From Atrina japonica (taxonomy: Eukaryota; Mollusca; Bivalvia; Pterioida; Pinnidae), in the NCBI GenBank assembly GCA_030159075.1, contig BROG01000404.1, positions 372,001-436,000 on the forward strand: DNA of 64,000 nt, given 5' to 3'. The position numbers were made by a program, and so were the translations under genes. The notes beneath the pieces were generated by a model. The model was not told where the DNA came from. It ran no database searches and saw only the letters and a list, made by a program, of their open reading frames with translations. Within the stretch, counting starts at the first letter, position 1, and the number at the start of each line of letters is the position of its first letter. Shown here piece by piece: positions 1 through 13,300 of this stretch.

Positions 1-30
1 AGGATCGGGGAAATACACTGTTTATTTATT

Positions 31-370
31 TATTTCATTGTTGCTTTAAATCCTCCCAGGATATGGACTTATATGGAGATATCAGGAGCTTTAGGCAAGT
101 TGCCACAAATTTTGACCTGAGCTATAGACAGATGCCAGCACAGTAGGGTTTCTTTTACATGCCACACCATGATGTACTAACCATGACACAGGACCTCAGT
201 TCGAAGTCTCATTCAAAAGGCCTGTGACTATTGTGTCAAGCACTTGATGATGCAACAGTGGCTATAACTTTATTTTTTAAAATAGCTTAGGTATGACTTG
301 CTACCAGGAATCTAACCTTGGACCGTCCACTTGCAAGTTAAACACTGTACCACCACTAGACCATCATAAG
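31..370 (-). repeat. tRNA-derived SINE, family A, in MSH4 intron
   Basis: Reverse-oriented, old copy. The right end has the tRNA-like head (cttgcaagttaaacactg then accactagacca), the middle the ggacctcagt / gtctcattcaaaagg body and the left end the tail. It is related to the cleaner plus-strand copy at 35672-36003. Confidence 0.65.
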
Positions 371-540
371 TCTTTCAATTTATTGACAGAATGTAGTAAA
401 CAACCAAACAATCCACCAGTGTCCACCTGTCATCAAACTTTGGGCATAAAAATGATAAATTTGTAAGGACAGAAGTTGCACAGTGTTCTGTTTTCAGAAT
501 GTACAACCACGTTCTTTACCTCAACAATGTTTCTAAACTA

Positions 541-960
541 TACATAATGCAACAAAGACAAACATTGCCTTTAATGGGACTTGAACCTATGACACCTGTT
601 GTATTAAGTTGGTATGTGCTCTAAAATCACGCTAAAGAGGAAATCCAACTGGCTCATTCTAGTGAGAGCACAACATAATTATCTCTATTACATTATCCCC
701 CTCCATTTAAACAGTCAAACCAACTCTCTTAATGGTTGCTATATCCTATAGGATGATATTCCAGGATAATCACTTTCACTGATCCAGGAAAAAATAGACC
801 AGGCCCCAATGTGGACGCCACTGTAACATGTGTAACAACAATAAATATTGCCTCTAATGGGATTTGAACCTGGGACCCTATTTTACGTGTCTGTCTACCA
901 ATCAAGCTAAAGAGAAAACCCTGCTAGCTCTAGCTAGGAGTACCATATAACTATTATTCT
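541..960 (-). repeat. Two adjacent copies of a tRNA-headed SINE-like repeat (family D)
   Basis: Copies at about 541-720 and 838-960 both read, in reverse, a B-box-like GGTTCAAATCCCATTAGAG and an A-box-like TTAGCTTGATTGGTAGA. Between them lies unremarkable AT-rich sequence. Age and exact ends are unclear. Confidence 0.5.
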
Positions 961-1241
961 TCCACAATCATATCTAACATATATTCAAGGGTAAAGCTTA
1001 AAATATTTGATTGAATTTTAGAAAAATTTTAATTTTCTGGCTAGGACTTCTCTAAATTAAATACATCTTTAAATGCATGAAATGAATTTACTTGAAACAT
1101 TATTCTTCAGACTGAGATCACAAAAAATGTCAGCTGATAAACACCTCCAGATAGAAATTCTTATATATTTAGCCAATGTTTACTTAAACATAAAAATATC
1201 AGATATCTTTGTATATTTCTGAGTAGCAAGGCACTTTTCAC

Positions 1242-1306
1242 CTTCAGCTTTAGTAGATATTCAGATATAGCATGGCACAGTCCAACTCCTTCATCTGGGC
1301 TTGTTC
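1242..1306 (-). CDS. MSH4: MSH4 exon 21
   Basis: 65 nt, residues 725-746, [20 protein letters not shown]. Acceptor ttcattttag, donor GTGAAA. The expected next segment (AFTLFATHF-type) is not seen in 1-1241, so the next exon should lie left of the window. Confidence 0.93.
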
Positions 1307-4300
1307 CTAAAATGAAAGATAGAAGATCTTACAATTGTAACAAACACAAAAGAATACAGTTATAAATGATTTTTAGAGTAAAGGCAAATAACTCTAACAA
1401 GAGCAACATATAAAAAAGATAACATAAGATCGCCAGTGACAGCATTTTATCTCAGATAAAGACATTTGGACCAAAAAGTAGGTCAAATAGTATCATAAAG
1501 GTCAAGAGGTCGAAGGTAATGGTACCATCTGAAAGGACTGACTATAATATGACTGCACATGAAATATTGAATACAATCTAATACATGAACTTATGTTTCA
1601 CATGTTTCAACAGGTTATAGATTTTGTCAATGGAAGAATTTTTGTCAAGGATATGGCATGAGCTCTTTGAACATTTTGTGGAGGCAAGCTAACAAATCAG
1701 AATAAAAGTCACACAGGATGTTAAATAGAAACACACATGATCATCTACTAGATTTTGCATGTTTTGCATTTTGTACTAATAGCAGCCATTTTGGAAAGAG
1801 GTTGAAAACACAAGATACAATTTTCACTCCTTATCGCTCAAGGACCTTGACACCACCAATTTTGGTTCAAATCAGCCAGATAGTTTCAGAGAAGATTTTC
1901 AAAGAATCAGACTTAAATGCATCTAAATTGTATATTCTATTTATATAGAAACAATGAAAAATGTAACAACAAAAATATTTATATACAGTGGAAACTCGCT
2001 TGAAGACAACCTTGCTTAGGAGACCACCTTGCATTTCCGACCATAAAATCCTTTGTCTCTTTGATAATTATTTAATAAGAACAGAACTTCACTCAAGCGA
2101 CCACCTTACTAATCAGACCACTGTGAGTCAGTCAGTTAGGAGGTCATAATAATGAGGTTTCACTGTATGTTATATGGTTAAGGTAAAACATTAAGGTCAT
2201 ATAATCACCTAATGTCATACTTTTCTAAATACAACAATGACCAAACATTGACAATTCAGACACCAGTATTAACTATGCAATCCAGGAAAAAAAAATTGTA
2301 AATCATTTGAAACAGCCTGGTCTGTACAGTTGAAGGACCTGAGATTATAATTTTCTTGATAGTCTGCAATTAACAGTGATAGAATCTGTTGCTATAGCAA
2401 CACAGATTGTATATTACCTCTTCCCAGCTCATCAACAATTATCAGGGATCTGTTGGAGGCATTCTGAATGATATAATTGATTTCTTTCATCTGAAAGAGA
2501 AAAAAGTATTTAGTAATATCAACAAAGATGGAATTTAACTAATTGTCACCAATGTACATTCTCCCAGGAATTTCTCAATTACATGCAGACTTCACCAACT
2601 ATAGCCAAAGAACCTTAAATGGGGCATTAGATGTTTTTTTTTTCTAAAAAGTTTCTTTCCCTTTTTACTACTTAGATTGATATGAAATAACAAAAAAGAT
2701 ACACACAGGCATAAAAATTCTTAAATTCCTATAAATTTTGTGAAAATTGCTTGAGAAACCCAGTTTGGCAATTATTCACTTGCAATTTATTAATTCAACC
2801 TTACTATTTGTATATGCATACCAAACTGGGCCTGATCCTATTTTCACAAAATAAACAGAAATATAAGATTTTCTATGCTCTTATTTGTTATTGTAAGTTA
2901 AGTACAAGAAGTAAAAGTTGATGGAATCAATATATTTTTTTTGTAAACACCGCTAATGCCCCTTTAAATGTGACCTATTCTGATAAATGCTGTCACATGA
3001 TGCAGCTGTTCTTATCTGTAACATAATTTTAAATCAGGAAAATCGCAGTTATTTTCATATTTTCACATTTTATTCAAAGAATGCAATGACATCAAGTTAT
3101 CTATTACATTTTATCATAACTGGGCACAGCAATTGTCTGACCATCAAACTCCTTTGCAGCTTGTAACCGACAATACAATTTTGAGATAAGGAGTTAATAC
3201 ATATAGACCATGTCTGTCAACTTAGAATTTGTTAATGATAACAGATCATCTTTTTATGTGTCATTGTTTAAGCTTTGATTATCAAAATTGTGGTTTCTAT
3301 CTACTAAATGTGTCCTGCTAGTATGATAAATATCATGATAAAGTTATAGAAATGCTAGAATGGAAATAACAAACACATTGAATCTTCTTTAAAAAGTCTA
3401 TAAGTTAAGTGTATTCTATTATACCAAAATTGTAAAGTGGGAATCTGCATGATATATAAATGTAGATCTATAAATGCTGAACACCATAATAAAAACATTT
3501 ATACATGCCTCCACCATAAAAGTTGAAGAATTGGTTTCAATATCATCATCACTTCCTATACGAGAGAAGATCTGATCAGTGAGTCGTAAAGAAGCATACT
3601 CTGCTGGGACAAATGAGCCAATCTGTGCCATTATCTGTAACATTGCAATCTGTCTCAGGTATGTACTCTTCCCACTCTAAAATGACAATAATAACAATGT
3701 TCAGATGTAAATATATCGTCAATTATTCCATCTAAATATTTCCAAAGTCTAAGATTGTACGGATAAATTAAATTAGTCCATTTAGTTTTATATAAAAAGA
3801 TACACGTCACTTATATTTAAAATGATTAAATTTATACATTGTTTCATCTTATTTCTTTGTTAGTTAACTGATAAAAAAAAATGTGAAAGGCGGTATGACC
3901 AAATTATGAAACATTGTAATTCAAAATTCATAACAGGGATAAAATGACGGCTTAACCAAATTGTTCAGATTTTGTTTGTTGTTTTACAGCCCGTCAAGAA
4001 TTTTCACTTATACTGAGATGTCCCTAGATTTAGGTGAAGTGCCACATTTTTACCTGTTCTATGGACCGAAGTTAATTCAGAGCAATCACTACCATTTTTA
4101 AATAGTCTTTGGTATGACCCGGTTGAGGGAATTGAACCCAGTACTTTCTGCTTGCAAGTCCAATCCTCTATCACTATACTATCGCAAGTGGTAATTGTTG
4201 TGATGGACAGACTACTCATATCATAAACCAGTATGTGCTCCACAATATGTACAGAGCCTGTAACAGATGACAAAGGTCACTTGAGTTATATGACTTAATT

Positions 4301-7300
4301 GTGATTAAACTTACATACCATGTTAGGGCCTGTGATTATCATGAAGTTACTGTCCTCTGACGCATACTGAAAAGAAAAACAAAACTTGTATCTTATGACC
4401 AGTGCACATAGTCAAATTTTCAAGCAAATGACTGATGCCAATTAGTCAAATAGTCAAGCAGACAACCAATGTTACTTAGCCAAGCATAGACAAATAGTCA
4501 AGCAGATGACTGATGCCAATTAGTCAAATGGTCAAACAGATGACCAATGCCACTGAGTGGAGTAGATGACCAATGCCACTTAGTTAAACAGTCAAACAGA
4601 TGACCAATGCCACTTAATCATATAGCCAAACATAGTCAAACATATGACTGATGTCACTTAGACATATAGCCAAGCTGATGACCAATGCCATTTAGTTAAA
4701 TAGTCAAACAGATGACCCATGCCACTTAGTTAAATAGCCAAGCAGATAACATGAGAATAAATCATTTTTGAAATTTAATAACAAACTAATTTACATTTAT
4801 AGATTAATATATTGCTTTCTCTTTTGTTGTTGTTGTATTTCAATTTTTATCATATCTCTCATATTGTTTTCCAAATTTATGTGGGGTTTCAATCTACATG
4901 TCAAACACCTGAACTCATGATATGGCCCAATCTCTGATGACAGCTTGTCATGAAACAATATCTTAAATCTAACTCTCCTTTTCTTTTGGTGGTCCGTAGA
5001 ATAAATAATAAAAAAATCTTGTCAAACAGATTGCAAAGAAACATTGAATGTTTTTTCAATCTTTAATTTCTTAATTCATTGTTGTTCAACTATCTAAAAA
5101 AATGTGCTAAAAAGTCTTTTGGACATCCCCTCTACAGGATCACTGAGCCACAATGTTGACAATTGTTGTTACCATACACATGTTAACTACTCTGGCAAGT
5201 GCAGCCATTTGATGCCAGTCTGACTAATTAGTAATCAAAGCTAAAATTAGTGAAACATGCAATACAGGGTCAAATTTTAGGATTTCTAGGAAGCCACTGC
5301 TGAATATTGACATGATAGATAACCTAAAACAATTTTTATTACAGCCTGTTAGCAATATTATATGATAATTAAAACATTGTGGTTTTTTTTACCTGATTGT
5401 TGATATTTTATGATGAGTGACCAATACATACAACATTATTTGGCACTGGCGGGCAGACTGTAAGTGACTTAGTTAGGTTAATAAATATACTGGCCAATAC
5501 ATACAAAATAATTAGCACTACAGGTCAGGCTTTAAGTGATTCAGATGAGCTATAATTAAGAGACTGACCAATGTATACAACTTTATTTGGCACTGAAGGG
5601 CAGACTATATACAACATTATTTGGCACTGGAGGGCAGACTGTAAGTGACTTAGTTAGGTTAATAAAGATACTGGCCAATACATACAGCATAATTTGACAC
5701 TGACAGACAGGCTTTAAGTGATTCGGATGAGCTATAATTAAGAGACTGACTAATGTATACAACATTATTTGGCACTGAAAGGCAGACTGCAAGTGACTTA
5801 GTTAAGTTAATTAAGAGTCTGACAAATGCATACAAAATTATTTAGCACTGAAGGACAGCTTTAAGTGTTTCAGATGAGCTATAATTAAGAGACTGACCAA
5901 TGTATACAACATTATTTGGCACTGAAGGGCAGACTATATACAACATTATTTGGCACTGAAGGGCAGACTATATACAACATTATTTGGCACTGAAGGGCAG
6001 ACTATATACAACATTATTTGGCACTGGAGGACAGACTGCAAGTGACTAAGATGAGTTATTAAAGAGACTGACCAATACATATGACATTGTTTGGCACTAA
6101 AGGACAGGCTATAAGTGATACAAATGAGTTATTAAAGAGACTGAACAATACATACAACATTATTTGGCACTGGAGGGCAGGCTGTTATTTTCTCAAGTAT
6201 TGGATGTCTTCCTTGCTTGATTGCTAATGTGTCTGTAAATTCTGGTCTCACTGTAATAGGTAACAAAAGTACTGTAATCAGTAATATGATTAGCCCAGTA
6301 ACAAGAGTAAAGTAATCAGTAATACGAGTTAGCAAAATAACAAGAGTACTGTAATCAGTAATATGACTTAGCCCAGTAACAAGAGTACTGTAATCAGTAA
6401 TATGACTTAGCCCAGTAACAAGAGTACTGTAATCAGTAATATGACTCAGCCCAGTGACAAGAGTATTGTAATGGTTAGTATGACTTAGCCCAGTGACAAG
6501 AGTACTGTAATCAGTAATATGACTTAGCCCAGTAACAAGAGTATTGTAATCAGTAGTATGACTTAGCCCAGTGACAAGAGTACTGTAATCAGTAATATGA
6601 CTTAGCCCAGTGACAAGAGTACTGGAACCAGTAATATGACTCAGCCCAGAAACAAGAGTACTGTAATCAGTAGTAAAACTTAGCCCAGTGACAAGAGTAC
6701 TGTAATCAGTAGTATGACTTAGCCCAGTGACAAGATTACTGTAATCAGTAGTATGACTCAGCCCAGTAACAAGAGTACTGTAATCAGTAATATGACTCAG
6801 CCCAATGACAACCCCAGTGACAAGAGTGCTGTAATCATTATCATCATCATCATTGTTGATGTTGTCTTTTCATGATTTTCTTACCGTAGTTCCTCAAAGT
6901 ACAGGTATGTGCAAATGATAGCAACATATCCATTGTTGAGACTGCCTCTGTCAGCTTGTATAGACAACCTATATAATCACGGATGTCATTCATCAGAACT
7001 TTAACGACTCTGCAACAAATCAAATATGGACAAGTAAAGCAATATACCAGTATTAATCAAACAATAATTTTTTTTAAGTGACGACCATAGACATCTTGCA
7101 AGAGAAACAACAGACTATATTACATAGAAGTGAAGCTCAAATTAATGGCTGAAATTGAAATTGAAAGAGAGATCCTCCGGCAAAGATTGAATACTCAGTG
7201 ACTAGTGTATGGTTGCTTTTATTCATGGGGGATTTAACTTCATGTTCGTGTTCAAATGAAATACCACAAAATTAAATACCCATGAATATAATGCATTACA

Positions 7301-10300
7301 CTTGTGAAATATCAGAAAGACAACTTGTAACCAATCTTGCGTGAAATTTAATACCCGTGAATAAGTTCTCTTCAGTAAAACATGACATTTTCTCCAACTG
7401 AATTCAAACAACTATATAGTAATATATTCAGAGAGATCCTCAGGCAAAGATTTAAACTCAGTGACTAATATTTACAAAGAGATCCTCAGGCAACGATCAA
7501 ACACTCATTGAACTAATATTTACAGAGAGATCCTCAGGCAAAAATCAAACACTCATTGAACTAATTTTTACAGAGAGATCCTCAGGCAAAGATCAAACGC
7601 TCACAAACTGATATTTATTGAGAGCTCCTCAAGCAGAGATCAAACATTCACTGACTAATATTTACAGAGAGATTCTCAGGCAAAGATCAAACATTCACTG
7701 AACTAATATTAACAGAGAGGTCCTCAGGAAAAAATAAAACACTTACTGAACCATTAATTACAGAGAAATCCTCATGCAAAGATCAAATACTTACTGACTA
7801 ATATTTACAGAGAAATTCTCAGACCAAGATCAAATACTCACTGACCAAAATTTACAAAGAGCCCTAGGCAAAGATTCTCAGACCAATATCAAATACTCAA
7901 TGACCAAAATTTACAATGAGCCTCAGGCAAAGATTGAATACTCACTGACTAATATTTACTGAGAGATTCTTAGATAAAAATCATATACTCACTGACCAAT
8001 GATTACAGAGAGATTCTCAGACCAAGATCAAACATTCACTGACCAATAATTACAGAGAGTTCTCAGACCAATATCAAATACTCTTTGACCAATGTTTACA
8101 CAGAGTACTCAAACCACTATCAAATACTGACTGACCAATGTTTACAGAGTTCTCAGACCAAGATAAAAAACTCACTGATCAATGTTTACAGTGAGTTCTC
8201 ACACCAAAATCAAATACTCACTGACCAAGGTTTACAGATATTTCTCAGACCTGACTATCAAATACTCGACACTGACCATTAGTGAAGACCCCCCTAAAGT
8301 ATACTTCTTCAATATTAGGGACAGAACAATGGTACTTACATATTTGTCATGAGATATATCTCGGTCAGAGATTCTTTTATGCGATCTGAAAATATATGGA
8401 AAACATCATTGCATTTTCAGGTCTTCCTTAGAACTCCAAGAAAAATCAACATACCGGTATATATCTACATAGGTCAATATTTCACATCATTTTATGAAGA
8501 GCTCAAATGATTTATATCCCCCAAAAATTTATTTCATAAAACTTTTTATTTGGATAAAAAAGAATATGGAGTGGTTCTTGTCAAGTATTAGACTTTAAGC
8601 CACTAACAGAGACCATAAATGAAGGTTTAATTGAGGTTATAATTCTAATGTATAGTGATTTTTGTTAATTTTCTATGGTTTTTACCCCAAAATTCCTTAA
8701 CACCCCAATGGACAAAGAGCTAACATAACCTCCAAAATTCCCCTAAGGGGTGGGGAGGAACAAACACACTATTAGGCAGGGTACAATGTAGGAAATGACC
8801 ACCGACCTTCGATATGTAAAGTTCAGCAGCATTGACCAAACTACAAAGACTCAATGATTGCCATGTTATAACCACTCAACTATGGAAGCCTAAAACAATG
8901 GCAGAACAGGTCTCCCCTAATATCCCACAAACTATTGTTTTTTTTTTTAATTTTTGTGGTATAATTGCTGTGTAAATACACAATGTGACAATTTTTTTTA
9001 CATCTCTAAGGTAAGCGAGATTTGAAAATTTTGACAATGAGCATCGGTTTACAGTTTTTTAACACCTATTTGTGCAACGGGTCTTGCAATACGGTCCAGT
9101 TGAGGGATTTAACATGTATGAACAGTGGAACTTTGCTATCAAGACCACCTAACTGACTGACTCAAAGTGGTCTGATTTGTGAGGTATAGTCACTTAAGTG
9201 AGGTTCTATACTTATTAGATATTTATCAAGAGAATGAAAACTCGTGGTTTTAAATGAGAGGTGGTCTCCTACGCGAAGTGGTCTTTAGGTGAATTTCCAC
9301 TTTATAACCATTTATACTGGAATAGCAGTGGTGGATGGCGGTGTGCAGGTTTTGGCGTTATAACAGGGGAATTGTATAGGAGGAAATATGTTCTTCAAGA
9401 AATAGTGCCGTTATGCAAGTTTAGTTTTAAAATGGAATGGGGGGCAATATATTTGGAGAGAACTGTGCATACATATTACCGTAACACTAACTTGATAAAA
9501 AAAGCCCTATTATGTCAAGTTGACAGGAGCGGATTATAGGATCAAGCAAGACACTTCATGTCAAGTTTGATCTGGTGATCAATTCCTGCCAATGAGACAT
9601 GATGTGGCTGTCCAGATCAAGTTACTGTTAAAATGATGAATTCATAATATACTCAAGACAAAAAAAAAAACAAAAAAAAAAACCCCAATTTGTTCCCTAT
9701 TTGTGATCTTAAGGGCCTAAATGAACAAACAGAGAATGTAGACCGGACCTAGTCTTTCCTGTTCATCTTCCCTAATAAATGTCGTGAGCAGATAATAGAC
9801 AGTTATTGTCTTTACTCACCCAATAATATAAACATTTCAATTGCAATAGTTGGACATGCAAATAAACATCAACAACAAAATACTTGTGATCTGTATGGAA
9901 ATAGAACGACCATCAAAAACAGATAACTGTCAAACTTTTATAAAAGCAGGATACTAATTGATACTGAACAAAAAGACAAATGGACAAGTTGCACAATATG
10001 TTGTTAAATTAAACTTGATGTTATCCAATGTTAAACCAATTGGCTAACCTTAAAATGAGCAAAGGTGAAGTGAACGAGAAAAAATTCAAAATCGGAGAAG
10101 AAGAAATACCAACAGTTTCTGAGAAGCCAATTAATTGCCTGGGTAAATTAGTACAATGCTTCATTTAAGGACAGAGGAAACTTCATGTTTGTGTGAAGAA
10201 ACATCTGGAAAGTGCCTTACCTGGCAAATCCAAGACCTGGTTCTCCCAGCAATGAGTTTTCGCTTGCGTTTTATGAATAATGACGGTTTATGAAGTACCA

Positions 10301-13300
10301 TAATGTCTACAGTGGAAAACATTGATAAGATAATCAGTAGGAATTTTGCATCACTGGTTAGGAGTCCCCTAGAGTTTTACAAGTACTGGAGAGAGATTAG
10401 GGACCTGATATAAAATGAAGCATGACTGATGGAGGAGGAATACAAACAAGTCAAATCAGTGACTATGAGGAAATAATGTGTTTGGGTCAACTGGGAAGGA
10501 GTGAGAAATAGTCATCTATCATAAAGTGAGATTATATTGATCCAGGAGCAGAGAATGAATTTTCTCCTCAAGTCAGTGAATGATGTACTCCAAGTCCAAC
10601 CAATCTTTGTGTCTGGGGAGTTATTGAAGCGCCTGTATGTAGTAGCTTTTTGCAAAGGATGCTCCAACTAAAAAACACATACTCTCATTATATAAAATGG
10701 CCCTAACAGATGGAAGGTCCACCTGCCACCATGGCAAAGTACTGGCTGTGATCGCAGGTGGATTGGAGTTGCAAGGAAGAGGAAAAGTGATGTGCATAAA
10801 GGGGTTAAGTTAATCAACTTTGTGCGGATGGGTGAGACTGCTACATGTACATGCATTACAGAAGCAGGAGAAATTCTGTCTTCAGCAGCAGATTAGCAGA
10901 TGCAAGCAGACACACAGGATGTCCATTAACATTCCCACAGAGAATATTGGTATCGACGCAGAGACCGAATATTGTAATGTGGTCAACTACTTCTAGGTAG
11001 GTTAAGTTACAGTTGAGTTAACAATACCATGGGAGGAACAGATGGAGGAGGCACATGAGAGGAGGAAACTCAAGTACCAGCAGCCGGCAGATGAGTACAG
11101 GGAAAACAGCTGGAAACTTTGGTGTTCGCCAGCGGAAGTAGGATGCAGGGGATTTGTTGGTCAGTCCATGTGGAGAAACATACACATGATGGGGTTAACA
11201 GGAGCAGAGCCAAAAAATAGTAACAGCAGCAGGGAGGGAGGCAGAGAGAGGATCTAAGTGGATTTATTGGAAGTGTCAGAAGTGGAAAGCAGTATATCAA
11301 AGTGTGTGATATTTTATATGACAATATTCACACAGAGAAGTAAAAACACACATCTTTCTACATGTATGCAAGAAGATGCTGTTCAAGTTCAGATGGAGTC
11401 TGATCAACTCAGCTAAGGGGCCCTCCAAGGGATGTGGAAAGTGCCAAAACACCCGGTGAAGAACGACATCAAACTGATGATAAATTTAGTTGGACTGCAT
11501 CATAGTCCATCAGATGTACATGTAATAAGTTAAATTTAACAATGTATTCTGCAACTGGGTCTAGGTGTATAACAACATATTAACTATCCACACAGACGCC
11601 TGAACATCAAACTGTAACAGAATGCAATCATAATCACTGGTTTTTATTTGTCTTACCATTCAGTTTGATCTGTACAAAACAAAATCAACAATATATTAAC
11701 TTATGCCAATACAGATTTAAGATGTTTCAAGAATATCAACTAGTATATGATTATAAACCTTAAATTAGATGTTAAAATGAATTACCATATTTGATCCAAT
11801 AAGCATCCAGGGCCCCCAAAAAAATGAGAAAAGAAGAAGAGCATATAAGGACCAATTAAGAGCAAAATTGATGTAAAACAGTTAATTTCTTTATAAGTTT
11901 TATAAGGCACAGTGGTAATGCTGTTGTAGTTATTACTGAGGACGCCTATCAATATTCTTTCTTTTGCTGGCAAGTTAGAGATAACTTATAACTTATATTT
12001 TTCTGGTCCACATCTCCTCATCATCCGGCTAAAAAAGATTTTCTATTATGCATGAAAACAAGAACTGTCAGAAGACAACAATGCTTGCTGGAAATAGGTA
12101 AGGTGTAAATTTTCAAAATAAGTTTTTGAAAAGTGGGTCAAGGTCAGAGGTCAATAGGTCAAAAGTCAAGGTAAAATATGAAAGTTCTAATACAAAAGCC
12201 CCATCCCTTGCATTTAAAAAGATATAGGCCAGCTAGGTTAAAGTTTTGTCCCCTTTATGTGAAACTATTATAAACAAGCAATCATACAGTATGGATGAAA
12301 TAATTCAAGTCCCCTAATATCTATGAAACCATTATTAAGCAGGTTATTTCTTTCGCTCTCCAGAAACAGGGGCCTGTACCTTTCCAGTGGGAAATTTTGC
12401 AACATTTTTCACAATATGGTGAAAATCTAACTATCTAATTTTTCTGATGTTTTAATTTTTAATTGGTTCAAATTTACAAACCTTGCTTTGCATCTTATTT
12501 ACAAAGAAAATTCAGCTTCATTTGTTTTTTATTTTTTCCTTCATCTTTTGAATACAGAAGATACAAATGTACTCCTATTTTCACCAAAAATAAAAATTTG
12601 TAATAGTTTAGCCTGAAATTGGGGAAAAAATATTACATTTTGCTATTAGGCATGGAGCCTGATAATGGACCTGCACTAGCCCTAAAAAAAACTGTTATAA
12701 GTGTATGGTAATCAATAAAAACTGAAAGCGAAATCTTATCTAGACAGACTGGTGGATAATGGACACAGATACAATCTATAGACCCCCAACAAATAAACAC
12801 TGGATTCATAGGTAGAGTATAACAATCAGTAGATATTACTTACAATATCAGTGGTTGTGAACCTCAGACAGTTTTTGGTTTTTGTGACCTTAATAAATAT
12901 GCCAGGTAGAGTCTCAGGTGTGTAATTATCCTTAGGACCACACTGCAACTGCAGGTAGAAGCCACGTGTTGTGCTGTAGCTGGTCTGCAGTGGTAAGTTG
13001 TATTCCTCACCCAACTGTCTGCTTAAACCTTAAAATTTTAAAAATTAACCTTTTTAAAATTTTCTTTTCAGCAAATATGTGAGAAAAAAAATCAATAAAC
13101 TGAAAAGAACTATTCTACACTGGAATCATGATTCTATTGAAAAATTAGATTTTTGCACAATTTTACGCACAATAGGGAGTTTTAATGATAAACTATAGTT
13201 ATCTCCATTTTTGGTGATAATAAACAGTAAACATACAGGTTGATCCACAATGTAGAGTGTCTCTAAATGTTGACTGTGCAGTGGAATTAATACATTAATG

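Noticed and set aside
1..1241. Remaining MSH4 3' exons
   Set aside because: I looked for the expected AFTLFATHF-type segment on the minus strand and saw none; the stretch is SINE-like repeat and AT-rich sequence.
6841..6856. (TCA)n microsatellite next to exon 16
   Set aside because: Only about five units; ordinary.
4405..8285. CRISPR-like regularly spaced repeats
   Set aside because: Units are contiguous minisatellites without unique spacers, in introns of an animal gene.
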